This document shows positions 41,292 through 51,107 of a stretch of 64,000 bases of DNA, piece by piece. Origin of the DNA: Thalassospira sp. (GTDB taxonomy: Bacteria > Pseudomonadota > Alphaproteobacteria > Rhodospirillales > Thalassospiraceae); contig NZ_JAUYHK010000005.1 in NCBI RefSeq assembly GCF_030690045.1, positions 145,584-209,583 of the forward strand, read 5' to 3'. The position numbers and the translations under genes were made by a program. Positions within the stretch are counted from its first letter, which is position 1. Every line of letters starts with the position of its first letter. The notes under the pieces were generated by a model. The model saw only the letters and a program-made list of their open reading frames with translations. It was not told the DNA's origin and did no database searches.

Positions 41292-42641
41292 TCAGGCAGA
41301 CAACGCGGTGATTTCGGCAATGATGCCATCGACAATCCGTTCAACCTTGGCAGCATCGTCGCCTTCGGCCATGACGCGGATCAACGGTTCAGTACCCGAT
41401 TTGCGGATCAGAACGCGACCATCGCCGTTAAATGATTTTTCGGCGTCCGTAATGGCAGAAATCACGCTGTTGGCAGATAACGGGTCGCTGCCTGCGACAT
41501 AGCGCACATTTTTAAGAATTTGCGGCAGGGGTTCAAACACCCGCGACATTTCCGAAACCGGGCCATCGCCCGATGCCATGACCGCCAGAACCTGCAAGGC
41601 CGCCAGCAAGCCATCACCAGTCGAGGCATAATCAGACAGCACAATATGGCCCGATTGTTCGCCGCCGACATTGCAATCAAGGGCGCGCATCTGTTCGACC
41701 ACATAGCGGTCGCCAACCTTGGTGCGGATCAGGCGCACACCACAGGTTTCCAGAAACCGTTCAAGTCCCAGATTCGACATCACGGTCGCCACCAGCGCAT
41801 TGCCACGCAATTTTCCGGTTTTTTGCCAGTGCGCAGCAACAAGGCCCATCAACTGATCACCATCAATCAGGCGACCGTTTTCGTCGCACATCTGCAAGCG
41901 GTCGGCATCCCCGTCCAGTGCAATGCCCAGATCGGCCTTTTCGGCCAAAACCCGTTCGCACATGGTGGCGGTGTGGGTCGAACCGCAATGATCATTGATG
42001 TTAAAGCCATTGGGATTGGTGCCAATGGTAATCACATCCGCCCCCAATTCGCGCAAGACCTTGGGCGCGACGCTATAGGCCGCACCATTGGCGCAATCCA
42101 GCACAATGCGCAGGCCCTCAAGCGTCACATGCGGCGGCAACGAAGCCTTGACCGCCTCGATATAGCGCCCCGGCGCATCGTCGATGCGCTGCGCCCGGCC
42201 CAGCTTGTCGGCCGAAACCAGCATCGGCGACAGGTCGCTATCCATCATGTCTTCGATTTCAAGTTCGACCTCGTCCGACAATTTGAATCCATCGGGGCCA
42301 AACAGCTTGATACCGTTATCCTGATAGGGATTGTGGGATGCGGAAATCATCACACCAATATCGGCCCGCATGGATCGGGTCAGCATCGCCACCGCCGGGG
42401 TCGGCATCGGCCCGACCAGCATCACATCCATACCCATCGACGTAAAACCGGCAACAAGGGCGGGTTCCAGCATATAGCCCGACAAACGGGTATCCTTGCC
42501 AATCACCACACGATGGCGATGATCCCCACGGGTGAAATAACGCCCGGCGGCCATGCCGACCTTTAAGGCAACCGTTGCCGTCATCGGGGCTGTATTGGCA
42601 GTGCCACGGATCCCGTCCGTACCGAAATATTTGCGGCTCAT
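41292..42641 (-). CDS. glmM: Phosphoglucosamine mutase
   Basis: 449 residues from ATG 42641; the frame opens earlier. [16 protein letters not shown] begins it, the catalytic serine is in [16 protein letters not shown] (about 100-115), the metal loop is [16 protein letters not shown] and the late loop is [17 protein letters not shown]. It converts glucosamine-6-phosphate to glucosamine-1-phosphate for peptidoglycan and LPS. In relatives it follows folP directly, whereas here a two-component cassette separates them. Confidence 0.97.
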   Translation of the reverse strand: MSRKYFGTDGIRGTANTAPMTATVALKVGMAAGRYFTRGDHRHRVVIGKDTRLSGYMLEPALVAGFTSMGMDVMLVGPMPTPAVAMLTRSMRADIGVMISASHNPYQDNGIKLFGPDGFKLSDEVELEIEDMMDSDLSPMLVSADKLGRAQRIDDAPGRYIEAVKASLPPHVTLEGLRIVLDCANGAAYSVAPKVLRELGADVITIGTNPNGFNINDHCGSTHTATMCERVLAEKADLGIALDGDADRLQMCDENGRLIDGDQLMGLVAAHWQKTGKLRGNALVATVMSNLGLERFLETCGVRLIRTKVGDRYVVEQMRALDCNVGGEQSGHIVLSDYASTGDGLLAALQVLAVMASGDGPVSEMSRVFEPLPQILKNVRYVAGSDPLSANSVISAITDAEKSFNGDGRVLIRKSGTEPLIRVMAEGDDAAKVERIVDGIIAEITALSA

Positions 42642-42860
42642 ATTGCGTGTTCTCTTGTTTCTGCGTGTGCGAACCAAAATCCGCAGACATTTCCGACCTG
42701 ATGGCGGTTATATCAAAGTAACCGGTCAATTCTAGGGGCAAACACATTCAAAGAGATTAATCGACGCCAATATGCCAAGCCTGTCTCAAAATAAATGACA
42801 GATCGCATGCTTTGCGGCTAACTACCGGCAGGGGAATCCCGCCTAACAAGGAAATCACGA

Positions 42861-44948
42861 TTGCCGGGCATGCACAAAACAGGGCCAGACAGAATAGCCG
42901 CACAAAAAGTATCGCAGGGGCGTGCGGGGTGGGCCAATGCCTTTGCTGTGTTTTTTCTGATCCTGACCTTGAACAACATTTTTCCAGCATCCGGTTTGGC
43001 GACGGAGGTTCCCGGCCCGGCTGTTGTCCTTGATGGCAATACCCGGCTTGATCTGACACCGTTTCTGAAACGGGTTCATGATCCGGAAGGAAGATGGCAG
43101 ATCCAGGATATCATTGCCCTGCCCGACACCGATTTTACCCCGCTGCTTCATTCACCTGCCCCCGGCTATACCCGCGATATTATCTGGTATCGTACCGGTT
43201 TTCACATTCAGGTGCCCGATACGCCGTCGGACGGGCCCCACTTTATCGAAATGTCCCCGGCCTTTCTTGATCAAATCGATATTTTCCTGATTGATCCGGC
43301 AACACAGGAACCCGTCTGGCAAAACCGAACCGGCGACAACAACCCGATCACCGATGATAGTGTGATCTCCCCCCGGCATGCCGTGGCCCTGCCCGATCTT
43401 GTCCCCGGGGATTACACGCTGGTTTTTCGGGTCAAAAGCAAAAGCACGCATCTTTTTGAAGCCCGGATCAAAAGCGACGCCGCCCTGATTTCGGACATGA
43501 CCTCGCCCCTGATCCTCAGCGGGTTTTATTTCGGTATTTTGCTGGTCACCGCCCTGATTTATTTCTGGGCGGGAATGCTGATCCGCGATTTTGCAATCAT
43601 CTGGTATGCGATTTATGTATTTTCGGTTGCCACCGTATTGTTGGGCATGTCGGGGTTAAGCCTGATTTTTGTGACTCCGATCTGGCCAGCGGCGAATGAT
43701 ATCATGACGGGGGGCGGTGTTGTGATGTCCGTCGCCTCAAGTGCCATCATGTGGGCGACCATCATGCGGAGCCATAAAATCCATCGCGGATTTCATCTGA
43801 CCTTTTGGGTTTATGGGATGATTGTCGCAACTTTCGTCCTGATATCGACATCGGATTATTTCATCTATTTCGGTCGCATTGTGCTGCCGGTTCATCTGAT
43901 CATGATGTTTGTATTGCTTGGATGTCTGCTCCATGCCGCGTGGCGATCCCCCGATCAGAAAATTCTGATTTTTTATGTTCTGGCACTCTGTATTCCGATT
44001 ACGGCGGCCATGATATTTATTTTGACAATCATCGGCATCCTGCCAACGCAGGGCGTAACCCTGAATGTTTATCAGGTCGGATCGATTTTGCACCTGATCA
44101 TGATGGGGATTGTGATGGGCTATCGCACCCATCTTCTGGAACGCGAACGGATTGCCGCCGTCAAGAACCGCATTCAGGCCCATCATCTTGCCCGCGAACA
44201 GGGGGAATTCATTGCCATGCTGGCCCATGAGTTTCGCACCCCGCTGGCGATTATCCGGCGTGCGGTTGAATTGATCCAGCTTCGTATTGGCGATGCCGGG
44301 CAAGGTACAATCGACCGGCTGGAACGCATTCGCGAACACGGGGCAAAATTGTCGGGGCTGGTTGATGTGTTCCTGACCAAGGAAACCCTTGACCGCGCGA
44401 CCTTTGCTATCACCAGACGCCCCGTCATCATGCCGGTTTTGCTGACCAGTCTGGTCGCGGCGATCAAGACCGAAAACCCTGAATTACCCCTGACCCTTGA
44501 AGATGGCGGCGATGCCGTCATTGACGCCGACCAGACCCTTCTGGAACTTGCCATTGGCAATATTATTGAAAATGCCCGCAAATATGCCCCCGGTTCGCCG
44601 ATCAAAATCGATTGCCATCATCGCGGGGACAATTTCACCTATCTGCGCATTGCCGATTTTGGGCCCGGCATGAGCAACGAGGAACTCACCCAGGTCACCC
44701 ATGCCTTTTTCCGTGGCAAGACAGCCGGCAATACAAGTGGCGTTGGTCTGGGTCTTCATATCACCAGCCGCATTGTCGAGGCCCACGGGGGCACGATGAT
44801 GATGACGGTTGGCGAAAAAGGCGGGACCACCGTGTTGCTGAAACTGCCGATTAACCGGGCTCTGACCATCACCCGCATTCAACAGCGCAAATTTGCCGAA
44901 AGCCTGCTGTCCCACGCCAATCTTTCGCCAAAGACGGGGGATTTGTGA
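42861..44948 (+). CDS. Membrane histidine kinase 1, 7TMR-DISM type
   Basis: About 695 residues from TTG 42861 (AAGGA eight bases upstream); ATG 42870 is the alternative. It has an N-terminal membrane-inserted signal (about 25-45) and an extracytoplasmic 7TMR-DISMED2-like beta domain (about 50-205, with DIIWYRTGFHIQVPD). Seven to eight membrane spans run from about 210 to 420, and a kinase core follows. H-box FIAMLAHEFRTPLAIIRRAVEL is about residue 450, N-box NIIENARKYAPGSPI about 570, G1 IADFGPGMSNEE and G2 GVGLGLHITSRIVEAHGG. All catalytic motifs look intact. The next gene overlaps its stop by one base. Confidence 0.9.
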   Translation: MPGMHKTGPDRIAAQKVSQGRAGWANAFAVFFLILTLNNIFPASGLATEVPGPAVVLDGNTRLDLTPFLKRVHDPEGRWQIQDIIALPDTDFTPLLHSPAPGYTRDIIWYRTGFHIQVPDTPSDGPHFIEMSPAFLDQIDIFLIDPATQEPVWQNRTGDNNPITDDSVISPRHAVALPDLVPGDYTLVFRVKSKSTHLFEARIKSDAALISDMTSPLILSGFYFGILLVTALIYFWAGMLIRDFAIIWYAIYVFSVATVLLGMSGLSLIFVTPIWPAANDIMTGGGVVMSVASSAIMWATIMRSHKIHRGFHLTFWVYGMIVATFVLISTSDYFIYFGRIVLPVHLIMMFVLLGCLLHAAWRSPDQKILIFYVLALCIPITAAMIFILTIIGILPTQGVTLNVYQVGSILHLIMMGIVMGYRTHLLERERIAAVKNRIQAHHLAREQGEFIAMLAHEFRTPLAIIRRAVELIQLRIGDAGQGTIDRLERIREHGAKLSGLVDVFLTKETLDRATFAITRRPVIMPVLLTSLVAAIKTENPELPLTLEDGGDAVIDADQTLLELAIGNIIENARKYAPGSPIKIDCHHRGDNFTYLRIADFGPGMSNEELTQVTHAFFRGKTAGNTSGVGLGLHITSRIVEAHGGTMMMTVGEKGGTTVLLKLPINRALTITRIQQRKFAESLLSHANLSPKTGDL

Positions 44949-46927
44949 TGTCAGGGCGGGCAGGCATGGCAAAATGGCGGGGTTTTCTGGTTTGTCTGGG
45001 CATGGTTTATGCAATCCTGCTGGCAGGCACATCATTCGCAATGGCCGACACCGGCGGGATCATTCATCTTGCCCCGTCATCGCCCGACATCATTTCGCTC
45101 AATACCGCCATCGGCAGCCTTGAAGACAGTGATTTGTCACTTGATCCCGAAACGGTCCTTGCCCTGCCCGCAACAGATTTTGACATCATCAATGGCATTC
45201 CGTCTGGTGGGTACAGTCACAGTGCCTTCTGGTATCGCATCATGCTGGAAATTGAAGGCGATGTGCAGGCCAAACGCTATCTCGACATTCGGCCCGGTTA
45301 TCTCAACAGGATTGACGTTTACATCGCCCAAACCGGTTCAGGTGACATTATCTGGCAGACCCGCATGGGCGACCATCTTCCCGCCAGCCAGCGCCCGATG
45401 ATCACCCAAACCCACATTACCCCCTTCCCGGATTTACCCGCCGGTTCCTATGTCTTGCTGATCCGGACACAATCCAACAGCACCCAGTTCCTGATCGCCG
45501 ACCTCAAAACCAGCCAGGCCCTGATCCGCGAGAAGGCCAAATCCCTTGCGACCAGCAGCATCTTTATCGGCATCATGATCATGGTTGCACTGGTTTACAT
45601 CGCGCTTGGCTGGATAACACGCGACCAAGCCATCACGATCTATGGAATCGGCATGGTCGCACTGACCGGGCTCAGTTTCGGGCTGGATGGGTTGTTGCTT
45701 TTGACCGTGCAACCCGAATGGCCGCTGGCCAATGACCTTCTGGTTGGTTCCAGCACCGCCTTGAATACGGCCAGCGCCATCATTTTGTGGGTTACTGTTC
45801 TTGAAATCCACAAACAATATCCGCGTTATGCCAGAATAATTTACGTCTATTGTATCATTATGGCGATGGGGGCACTGACCGCCACGACACCATGGTATGT
45901 TGAATTTGGCCGATACGTCCAACTGACCCATTGCCTGATCCTGCTCTCCTTTGTCATGATTTTGATGGTGCGCATTGGCCGTAATCCCGCAAAGATTATT
46001 TTATGGGTTTATTTGCTGGTTCTGGCCCTGCCGACCATCGGCGTCACGGTTTATATGCTTGCCCTGATCAAAATCATCCCGATGTCTCAGGCCGTACTCG
46101 CCCTCTATCCGATCAGCCTGACATTTCATCTGTTCCTGATGAGCATTGTCATGGGATTCCGCGTTGCCGGGATTGATCGCGACCGTTTGCGCGCTGCCAA
46201 AACCGCCGCCATCACCCAACATATGGTGCAGGAACAGCGCAAGCTGGTATCAATGCTGTCGCACGAATTCCGAACCCCGCTTGCCGTTATTCAGCGATCC
46301 GCCGAAATGGTGGCATTGCAGTTTAATGCGTCCGATGACGGTATCAGCAACCGTCTGGCCCGGATTCAGGATCAGGCTAAAAAACTGTCGCGGCTGGTCG
46401 ATGTGTTTTTAAGCCGCGACAACCTGGATGGCGGAAAACTTGCCCTTGCCTGCGAACTTGTCCCGGCGCAGGAATTTCTGGCCCAGTTCGCCGACAACCA
46501 CACCCGCGAAAATGCCGACATCCTTTTTGAATTTAACGGCGACGGCGATAAGGATTACGATCTTTATATTGATGTGACCTTGCTGGGCCTGGCACTCAAC
46601 AATGTCATTGAAAATGCCCGCCTTTACAAACCGGGACAGCCCGTTTTGATGAATTGCACCATCTTGACCGGGCCGGTCATCGCCATTTCCATTCCCCATC
46701 GCAGCGATGCCATCACCGAAACAGAAATCAGCCGAATTCGCAATTCGCTGTTTCGCGGACGCAATGCCGATACCGGCTATGGGTTGGGTCTGCATATCAC
46801 CCAGCGCATTGTCACCGCCCATGGCGGCCATGTGCGCGTTGATGACAGCCCCGAAGGCGGGGTTGATATCAATCTGTATTTACCGGTGGAATATGCCGAT
46901 CCGGAAACAGACGCCGCACCGCAATAA
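44948..46927 (+). CDS. Membrane histidine kinase 2, 7TMR-DISM type, with altered G1 box
   Basis: 659 residues from ATG 44948 (TGATG overlap with kinase 1). It has the same architecture: signal-anchor (about 12-32), extracytoplasmic domain with HSAFWYRIMLEIEGD, several membrane spans (about 195-410) and a kinase core. H-box MLSHEFRTPLAVIQRSAEMV is intact, as is N-box NNVIENARLYKPGQPV and G2 GYGLGLHITQRIVTAHGG. However, the G1 box D-x-G-x-G of kinase 1 is replaced by IPHRSDAITETE, so ATP binding may be weak. It probably acts with kinase 1, perhaps as a receiver or heterodimer partner. Convergent with the response regulator gene after seven bases. Confidence 0.9.
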   Translation: MSGRAGMAKWRGFLVCLGMVYAILLAGTSFAMADTGGIIHLAPSSPDIISLNTAIGSLEDSDLSLDPETVLALPATDFDIINGIPSGGYSHSAFWYRIMLEIEGDVQAKRYLDIRPGYLNRIDVYIAQTGSGDIIWQTRMGDHLPASQRPMITQTHITPFPDLPAGSYVLLIRTQSNSTQFLIADLKTSQALIREKAKSLATSSIFIGIMIMVALVYIALGWITRDQAITIYGIGMVALTGLSFGLDGLLLLTVQPEWPLANDLLVGSSTALNTASAIILWVTVLEIHKQYPRYARIIYVYCIIMAMGALTATTPWYVEFGRYVQLTHCLILLSFVMILMVRIGRNPAKIILWVYLLVLALPTIGVTVYMLALIKIIPMSQAVLALYPISLTFHLFLMSIVMGFRVAGIDRDRLRAAKTAAITQHMVQEQRKLVSMLSHEFRTPLAVIQRSAEMVALQFNASDDGISNRLARIQDQAKKLSRLVDVFLSRDNLDGGKLALACELVPAQEFLAQFADNHTRENADILFEFNGDGDKDYDLYIDVTLLGLALNNVIENARLYKPGQPVLMNCTILTGPVIAISIPHRSDAITETEISRIRNSLFRGRNADTGYGLGLHITQRIVTAHGGHVRVDDSPEGGVDINLYLPVEYADPETDAAPQ

Positions 46928-46934
46928 GGCCCGA

Positions 46935-47675
46935 TCAGAAAGCAGCAGGCGTTTCACCATCATTTTCACGGATGATCGTCGCCGGTGCGGTAAAGGCATA
47001 TCCCCGGCCATAGGCCGTGCGGACCGGCAATTCAGTGCCGATATCGCGCAGGATTTTCTGACGGATGCGGCGAATGACCGTATCAAGATTGCGACAATTT
47101 TCCGCCGTATCGGCCTTGCCCAGCGAAACAACGATTTCCGTCCGGCTAAGCCAGCCGCCATTGGCCTCGATCAACAGGCCGATGATGGTGCGTTCGGCAG
47201 CGGTGATGACCGCACTGCGCCCGTCAGGATCAATCAGCATCCAGTTCAAAAGATCCAGCCGCCATTGGGGTGCCGTTGCAAGACCGGCAGTAACCGCATC
47301 CGGATCATCACGCCCAAGCCTGCGCAAAAGCGGGCGCAAGGCAGCTTCGATCACCGATAGGGGACTATCCTTGGTCAGATAAACATCGGCACCGGCCTGA
47401 TACCCGGTCAGATGGTGATCCATGCCCGACAGGGATGTCAGCATCATCACACCGCAATCAAGGTTTTCCCGTGCATAGCGCGCCAGATCAAACCCGTCCG
47501 CATCGGGCAACATGACATCGAGAATAACCGCCGCAGGACGATATTCTTCAAGGGCACGGTAAAAAGCCGCACCGGTTTCACATCCAACGACGTCAAATCC
47601 ACACATTTCCAGATATTCACACAAATCCCGATTGAGATCGGTGTTATCTTCCACAACGAATACGCACGCGGCCAT
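46935..47675 (-). CDS. OmpR-type response regulator
   Basis: 246 residues. The receiver has the acidic pair in FVVEDNTDLNRDLCEYLE, phosphorylated Asp in AVILDVMLPDADGFDLARYA (about residue 52) and the Lys in VYLTKDSPLS (about 102). The C-terminal winged HTH (about 150-235) has TAAERTIIGLLIEANGGWLSRTEI and DTVIRRIRQKIL. It is the likely output of the two kinases but is encoded convergently, on the opposite strand, with its own promoter. Its 5' region (47676-47860) carries repeated CTGACAGT elements. Confidence 0.9.
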   Translation of the reverse strand: MAACVFVVEDNTDLNRDLCEYLEMCGFDVVGCETGAAFYRALEEYRPAAVILDVMLPDADGFDLARYARENLDCGVMMLTSLSGMDHHLTGYQAGADVYLTKDSPLSVIEAALRPLLRRLGRDDPDAVTAGLATAPQWRLDLLNWMLIDPDGRSAVITAAERTIIGLLIEANGGWLSRTEIVVSLGKADTAENCRNLDTVIRRIRQKILRDIGTELPVRTAYGRGYAFTAPATIIRENDGETPAAF

Positions 47676-47800
47676 TCATTTCCTCCGGCACGGTGCCATC
47701 AACCGACGGTTTGGCACTTCTGCTCTCTGTCACCGTCAATTCCGGTTTCCAGATATTTGCTCGTATCTATTTTATTATTCTACAATGCCTGTTTACCCTG

Positions 47801-47860
47801 ACTGTCAGGATGTTCAAGCACCAAGGTTGTACTGTCAGAAATTGACAGATTCTGACAAAA
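47801..47860 (-). promoter_or_regulatory. Repeated TGTCAG/CTGACA elements upstream of the response regulator gene
   Basis: ACTGTCAG occurs at 47801-47808 and 47831-47838, exactly 30 bases apart, with further TGACAG (47843-47848) and CTGACA (47852-47857). CTGTCA-GAAAT-TGACAG is a perfect 6-bp dyad. Position and three-turn spacing suit an autoregulatory response-regulator site for the leftward promoter; unproven. Confidence 0.45.
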
Positions 47861-47875
47861 TTCAACCACACAAAC

Positions 47876-47912
47876 AAAAACGATATCGCGGTGGATATCG
47901 TTTTTGTTTTTT
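47876..47912. terminator. Bidirectional terminator between the two-component cassette and folP
   Basis: AAAAACGATATC and GATATCGTTTTT form a perfect 12-bp stem with a 6-base loop and T-runs on both strands. On the minus strand it ends the folP transcript, so glmM and thiD must have a separate promoter. Confidence 0.88.
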
Positions 47913-47932
47913 ATTCAAAAGGGTTTGCAATT

Positions 47933-49048
47933 TCAGACTGCCGACAATGCCGCCGCCACCGCCATTGCCTGCGCGGTTTCGCGCACATCATGGACCCGCA
48001 ATATCTGCGCCCCCTGCCGCCAACCGGTGATGGCGGCCGCAAGCGACCCGCCAATCCGTTCCTTTGGCGTCGCCGCCGGGTCAATCTTGCCAATAAAGGA
48101 TTTGCGCGAAGCCCCCAGCAACACCGGGCAACCCAGACCCTGAAAAATCGCCAGCCGCGACAGCAATTCAAGATTATGCGACAGGGTCTTGCCAAAACCA
48201 AGGCCGGGATCAACGCAAATCCGGTGGCGTGAAATACCCGCCCGTTCACAACTTTCGATACGGTCCAGCAGATAATCATACACATCCAGTACCGCACAGT
48301 CATAATGCGGGTTGTGCTGCATCGTTCCCGGTTCACCCTGCATATGCATCAGAACCACCGGTTTGCCGGATTGTGCCACGATTTCCATCGATTGCTCGTC
48401 GCCTTCAAGGGCGGTCACGTCATTGATGATATCGACCCCTGCGGCAATCGCGGCCTGCATCACCCCGGCATGGCGGGTATCGACAGATACACAATGACCA
48501 TCGGCAACCATCGCCTCAATTACCGGTACGACACGGGCGATTTCATCCTCCTCGCGCACGGGTTCGGCCCCCGGACGGGTTGACTCCCCACCAATATCAA
48601 GAATGGTCGCCCCCTGTCCCGCCAGATCGCGGGCATGGGCAATCGCCTGTGCCGGGGCGGCATGATCGCCACCATCGGAAAAACTGTCGGGCGTGACATT
48701 GACAATGCCCATAATGTGGCTGCCGGTCATGTCCAGCCCGCCAAAGGCGGGACGCGCCGTGGTCAGGCGATGCAACACATCATTGATTTCCGCCACCCGG
48801 CCGGAATTTTGCACCCAGCCTTCAAGCGCCAGCAACGGCAAAATCATGCTTTCGGCCCCGCCACCGTCGCGGCGGCGGATGATTTCAAGGGCGGAAAAAC
48901 CCCGTCGCCCTCCGGCCAGCGGCAGGGTGTTGGGATCATCGGCATGGTCGATAAAGGCGGTCGGCGAATAATAAAGCGGTCCATCAAAATCAGCAAAGCC
49001 CCGCACATCGGCGGGGCTTCGCAGGACCGATCCTTCGATCTTGTCCAT
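47933..49048 (-). CDS. folP: Dihydropteroate synthase, with N-terminal extension
   Basis: 371 residues from ATG 49048, 13 bases after the ftsH stop. The synthase core is residues about 105-370, with SHIMGIVNVTPDSFSDGGDH, ILDIGGESTRPGAE, CVSVDTRHAGVM and HMQGEPGTMQ. The N-terminal 100 residues (ADVRGFADFDGPLYYSPTAFI...) extend beyond the common 280-residue form and are not recognised. The enzyme joins the pterin to para-aminobenzoate in folate synthesis. The downstream terminator makes it the last gene of the tol-ftsH block. Confidence 0.95.
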   Translation of the reverse strand: MDKIEGSVLRSPADVRGFADFDGPLYYSPTAFIDHADDPNTLPLAGGRRGFSALEIIRRRDGGGAESMILPLLALEGWVQNSGRVAEINDVLHRLTTARPAFGGLDMTGSHIMGIVNVTPDSFSDGGDHAAPAQAIAHARDLAGQGATILDIGGESTRPGAEPVREEDEIARVVPVIEAMVADGHCVSVDTRHAGVMQAAIAAGVDIINDVTALEGDEQSMEIVAQSGKPVVLMHMQGEPGTMQHNPHYDCAVLDVYDYLLDRIESCERAGISRHRICVDPGLGFGKTLSHNLELLSRLAIFQGLGCPVLLGASRKSFIGKIDPAATPKERIGGSLAAAITGWRQGAQILRVHDVRETAQAMAVAAALSAV

Positions 49049-49061
49049 CAGTTTCTTTCGT

Positions 49062-50996
49062 CTAGCTTCCGGGTTGCGGTTCAGGCGACAGATCGCCCGT
49101 ACCTTCGCCGGGATTATCCTTGCGCGGCGCACCCGTGGTCGGCACAGTGGAACGGCGTCCGCCGCCATCCTTGCCGGTGTTGCTGGAATGGCCGGTCCGG
49201 TTGATTTCCTCGCCGCGCAACAGGGCATCGATTTCCTTGCCGCTAAGCGTTTCATATTCCAAAAGCGCCTTGGCCAGAATATGCAGATCGTCAAGATATT
49301 CGGTCAGAACCCGTTTGGCGAAGGCAAAACCCTCGTCCGACAGGCGTTTGACTTCCTCGTCGATCAGCTGTGCGGTTTTTTCGGAAACATTCTTGTGCTG
49401 GGCAACGCTGTGGCCCAGGAACACTTCTTCCTGATTATCCACATATTTGACATTGCCAAGCTTGTCCGAAAAGCCCCATTCCGTGACCATCTTGCGGGCA
49501 TATTGCGTCACCATATTGATGTCCGAAGACGCGCCGGTGGTCACCTTGTCCTTGCCGAAAATCAGTTCTTCGGCAACACGCCCGCCCATGGCAACCGCCA
49601 GATCGGAAATCAGTTGTTCATAGGATTTGGAAATCTGATCGCGTTCCGGCAGACGCATCACCATGCCCAGCGCCCGTCCGCGCGGAATGATGGTCGCCTT
49701 GTGGATCGGATCGGATGCCGGGGTATGAATGGCAACCAGCGCATGACCGGCTTCGTGATAGGCGGTCAGTTTCTTTTCGTCGTCAGACATGATCATGGAA
49801 CGACGTTCTGCGCCCATCATCACCTTGTCCTTGGCGTTTTCAAAATCCGCCATGGTCACGACGCGCTTGCCAAGACGGGCCGCCAGCAAGGCGGCTTCAT
49901 TGACCAGATTGGCCAGATCCGCCCCCGAGAAACCCGGCGTGCCACGCGCAACCGTGCGCAATTCCACATCGGGGCCCAACGGCACCTTGCGGGCATGGAC
50001 GCCAAGAATATGTTCGCGGCCTTCCAGATCGGGATTGGGCACCACCACCTGACGGTCAAAACGGCCCGGACGCAGCAGGGCCGGGTCCAGAACGTCGGGA
50101 CGGTTGGTTGCCGCAACAAGGATCACGCCCTCGTTGGCTTCAAACCCGTCCATTTCGACCAGAAGCTGGTTCAGCGTCTGTTCGCGTTCGTCATTGCCAC
50201 CGCCAAGACCGGCACCACGATGGCGGCCCACGGCGTCGATTTCATCGATGAAAATGATGCAGGGCGCGTTTTTCTTGCCCTGTTCAAACATGTCACGGAC
50301 ACGCGACGCACCGACACCGACAAACATTTCCACAAAATCAGAACCGGAAATGGTAAAGAACGGCACATTGGCTTCGCCGGCAATGGCACGCGCCAAAAGC
50401 GTTTTCCCGGTCCCCGGAGGGCCAACCAGCAACATGCCTTTGGGGATTTTGCCGCCAAGACGCTGGAATTTTTGCGGGTCGCGCAGGAAATCGACCACTT
50501 CTTCAAGTTCAGCCTTGGCTTCTTCGATCCCGGCAACATCGTCAAAGGTAACGCGGCCCGATTTCTCGGTCAGCAATTTGGCCTTTGATTTGCCAAACCC
50601 CATCGCCTTGCCGCCACCGCCCTGCATCTGACGCATGAAGAAAATCCACACACCAATGATCAGCAACATCGGGAACCAGCTGATCAGCGCGCTCATCAGC
50701 GGCGACAGGCTTTCTTCCGGCTGTGCAATGATGCGGACACCCTTTTCATTCAGGCGGTCCACAAGGTTCGGATAATCCGGCGTATAAACCGTCACAGCAC
50801 GACCATCCCGGGTTTTTGCGGCAAGGTTGCTGCCCTGAATGGTAACTTCGGAAATTTGTCCGGAGTCCACTTCTGCCAGAAAATCCGAAAACGCCAGCGT
50901 TGATTGCGGCGATCGTCCAGATGGCGACTGAAACAGGTTAAACAGCGCCACCAGAAGAATGGCGATGATAACCCACAGTGCGAGATTTTTTCCCAT
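49062..50996 (-). CDS. ftsH: ATP-dependent zinc metalloprotease
   Basis: 644 residues from ATG 50996 (GGAAAG upstream); the frame extends 25 codons further. Two membrane spans (about 5-22 and 100-120) bracket a periplasmic domain. AAA+ motifs: Walker [20 protein letters not shown], Walker [16 protein letters not shown] and the [15 protein letters not shown]. The protease zinc site is [12 protein letters not shown]. It degrades membrane and regulatory proteins and is usually essential. The last 40 residues are low-complexity and disordered-looking. Confidence 0.98.
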   Translation of the reverse strand: MGKNLALWVIIAILLVALFNLFQSPSGRSPQSTLAFSDFLAEVDSGQISEVTIQGSNLAAKTRDGRAVTVYTPDYPNLVDRLNEKGVRIIAQPEESLSPLMSALISWFPMLLIIGVWIFFMRQMQGGGGKAMGFGKSKAKLLTEKSGRVTFDDVAGIEEAKAELEEVVDFLRDPQKFQRLGGKIPKGMLLVGPPGTGKTLLARAIAGEANVPFFTISGSDFVEMFVGVGASRVRDMFEQGKKNAPCIIFIDEIDAVGRHRGAGLGGGNDEREQTLNQLLVEMDGFEANEGVILVAATNRPDVLDPALLRPGRFDRQVVVPNPDLEGREHILGVHARKVPLGPDVELRTVARGTPGFSGADLANLVNEAALLAARLGKRVVTMADFENAKDKVMMGAERRSMIMSDDEKKLTAYHEAGHALVAIHTPASDPIHKATIIPRGRALGMVMRLPERDQISKSYEQLISDLAVAMGGRVAEELIFGKDKVTTGASSDINMVTQYARKMVTEWGFSDKLGNVKYVDNQEEVFLGHSVAQHKNVSEKTAQLIDEEVKRLSDEGFAFAKRVLTEYLDDLHILAKALLEYETLSGKEIDALLRGEEINRTGHSSNTGKDGGGRRSTVPTTGAPRKDNPGEGTGDLSPEPQPGS

Positions 50997-51107
50997 ATTC
51001 TTTCCAAGCTGCTGGTCGCGAATTGTTTCCGCCAATACGCGGCCCCGAACCCGCGAGATGACCTGCCCCATCAGATAATAACAAGGCGGCCCTGCGCAAG
51101 TCCGAAG

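Noticed and set aside
49041..50588. 515-codon plus-strand frame opposite ftsH
   Set aside because: Mirror of the highly conserved FtsH coding sequence; no independent support.
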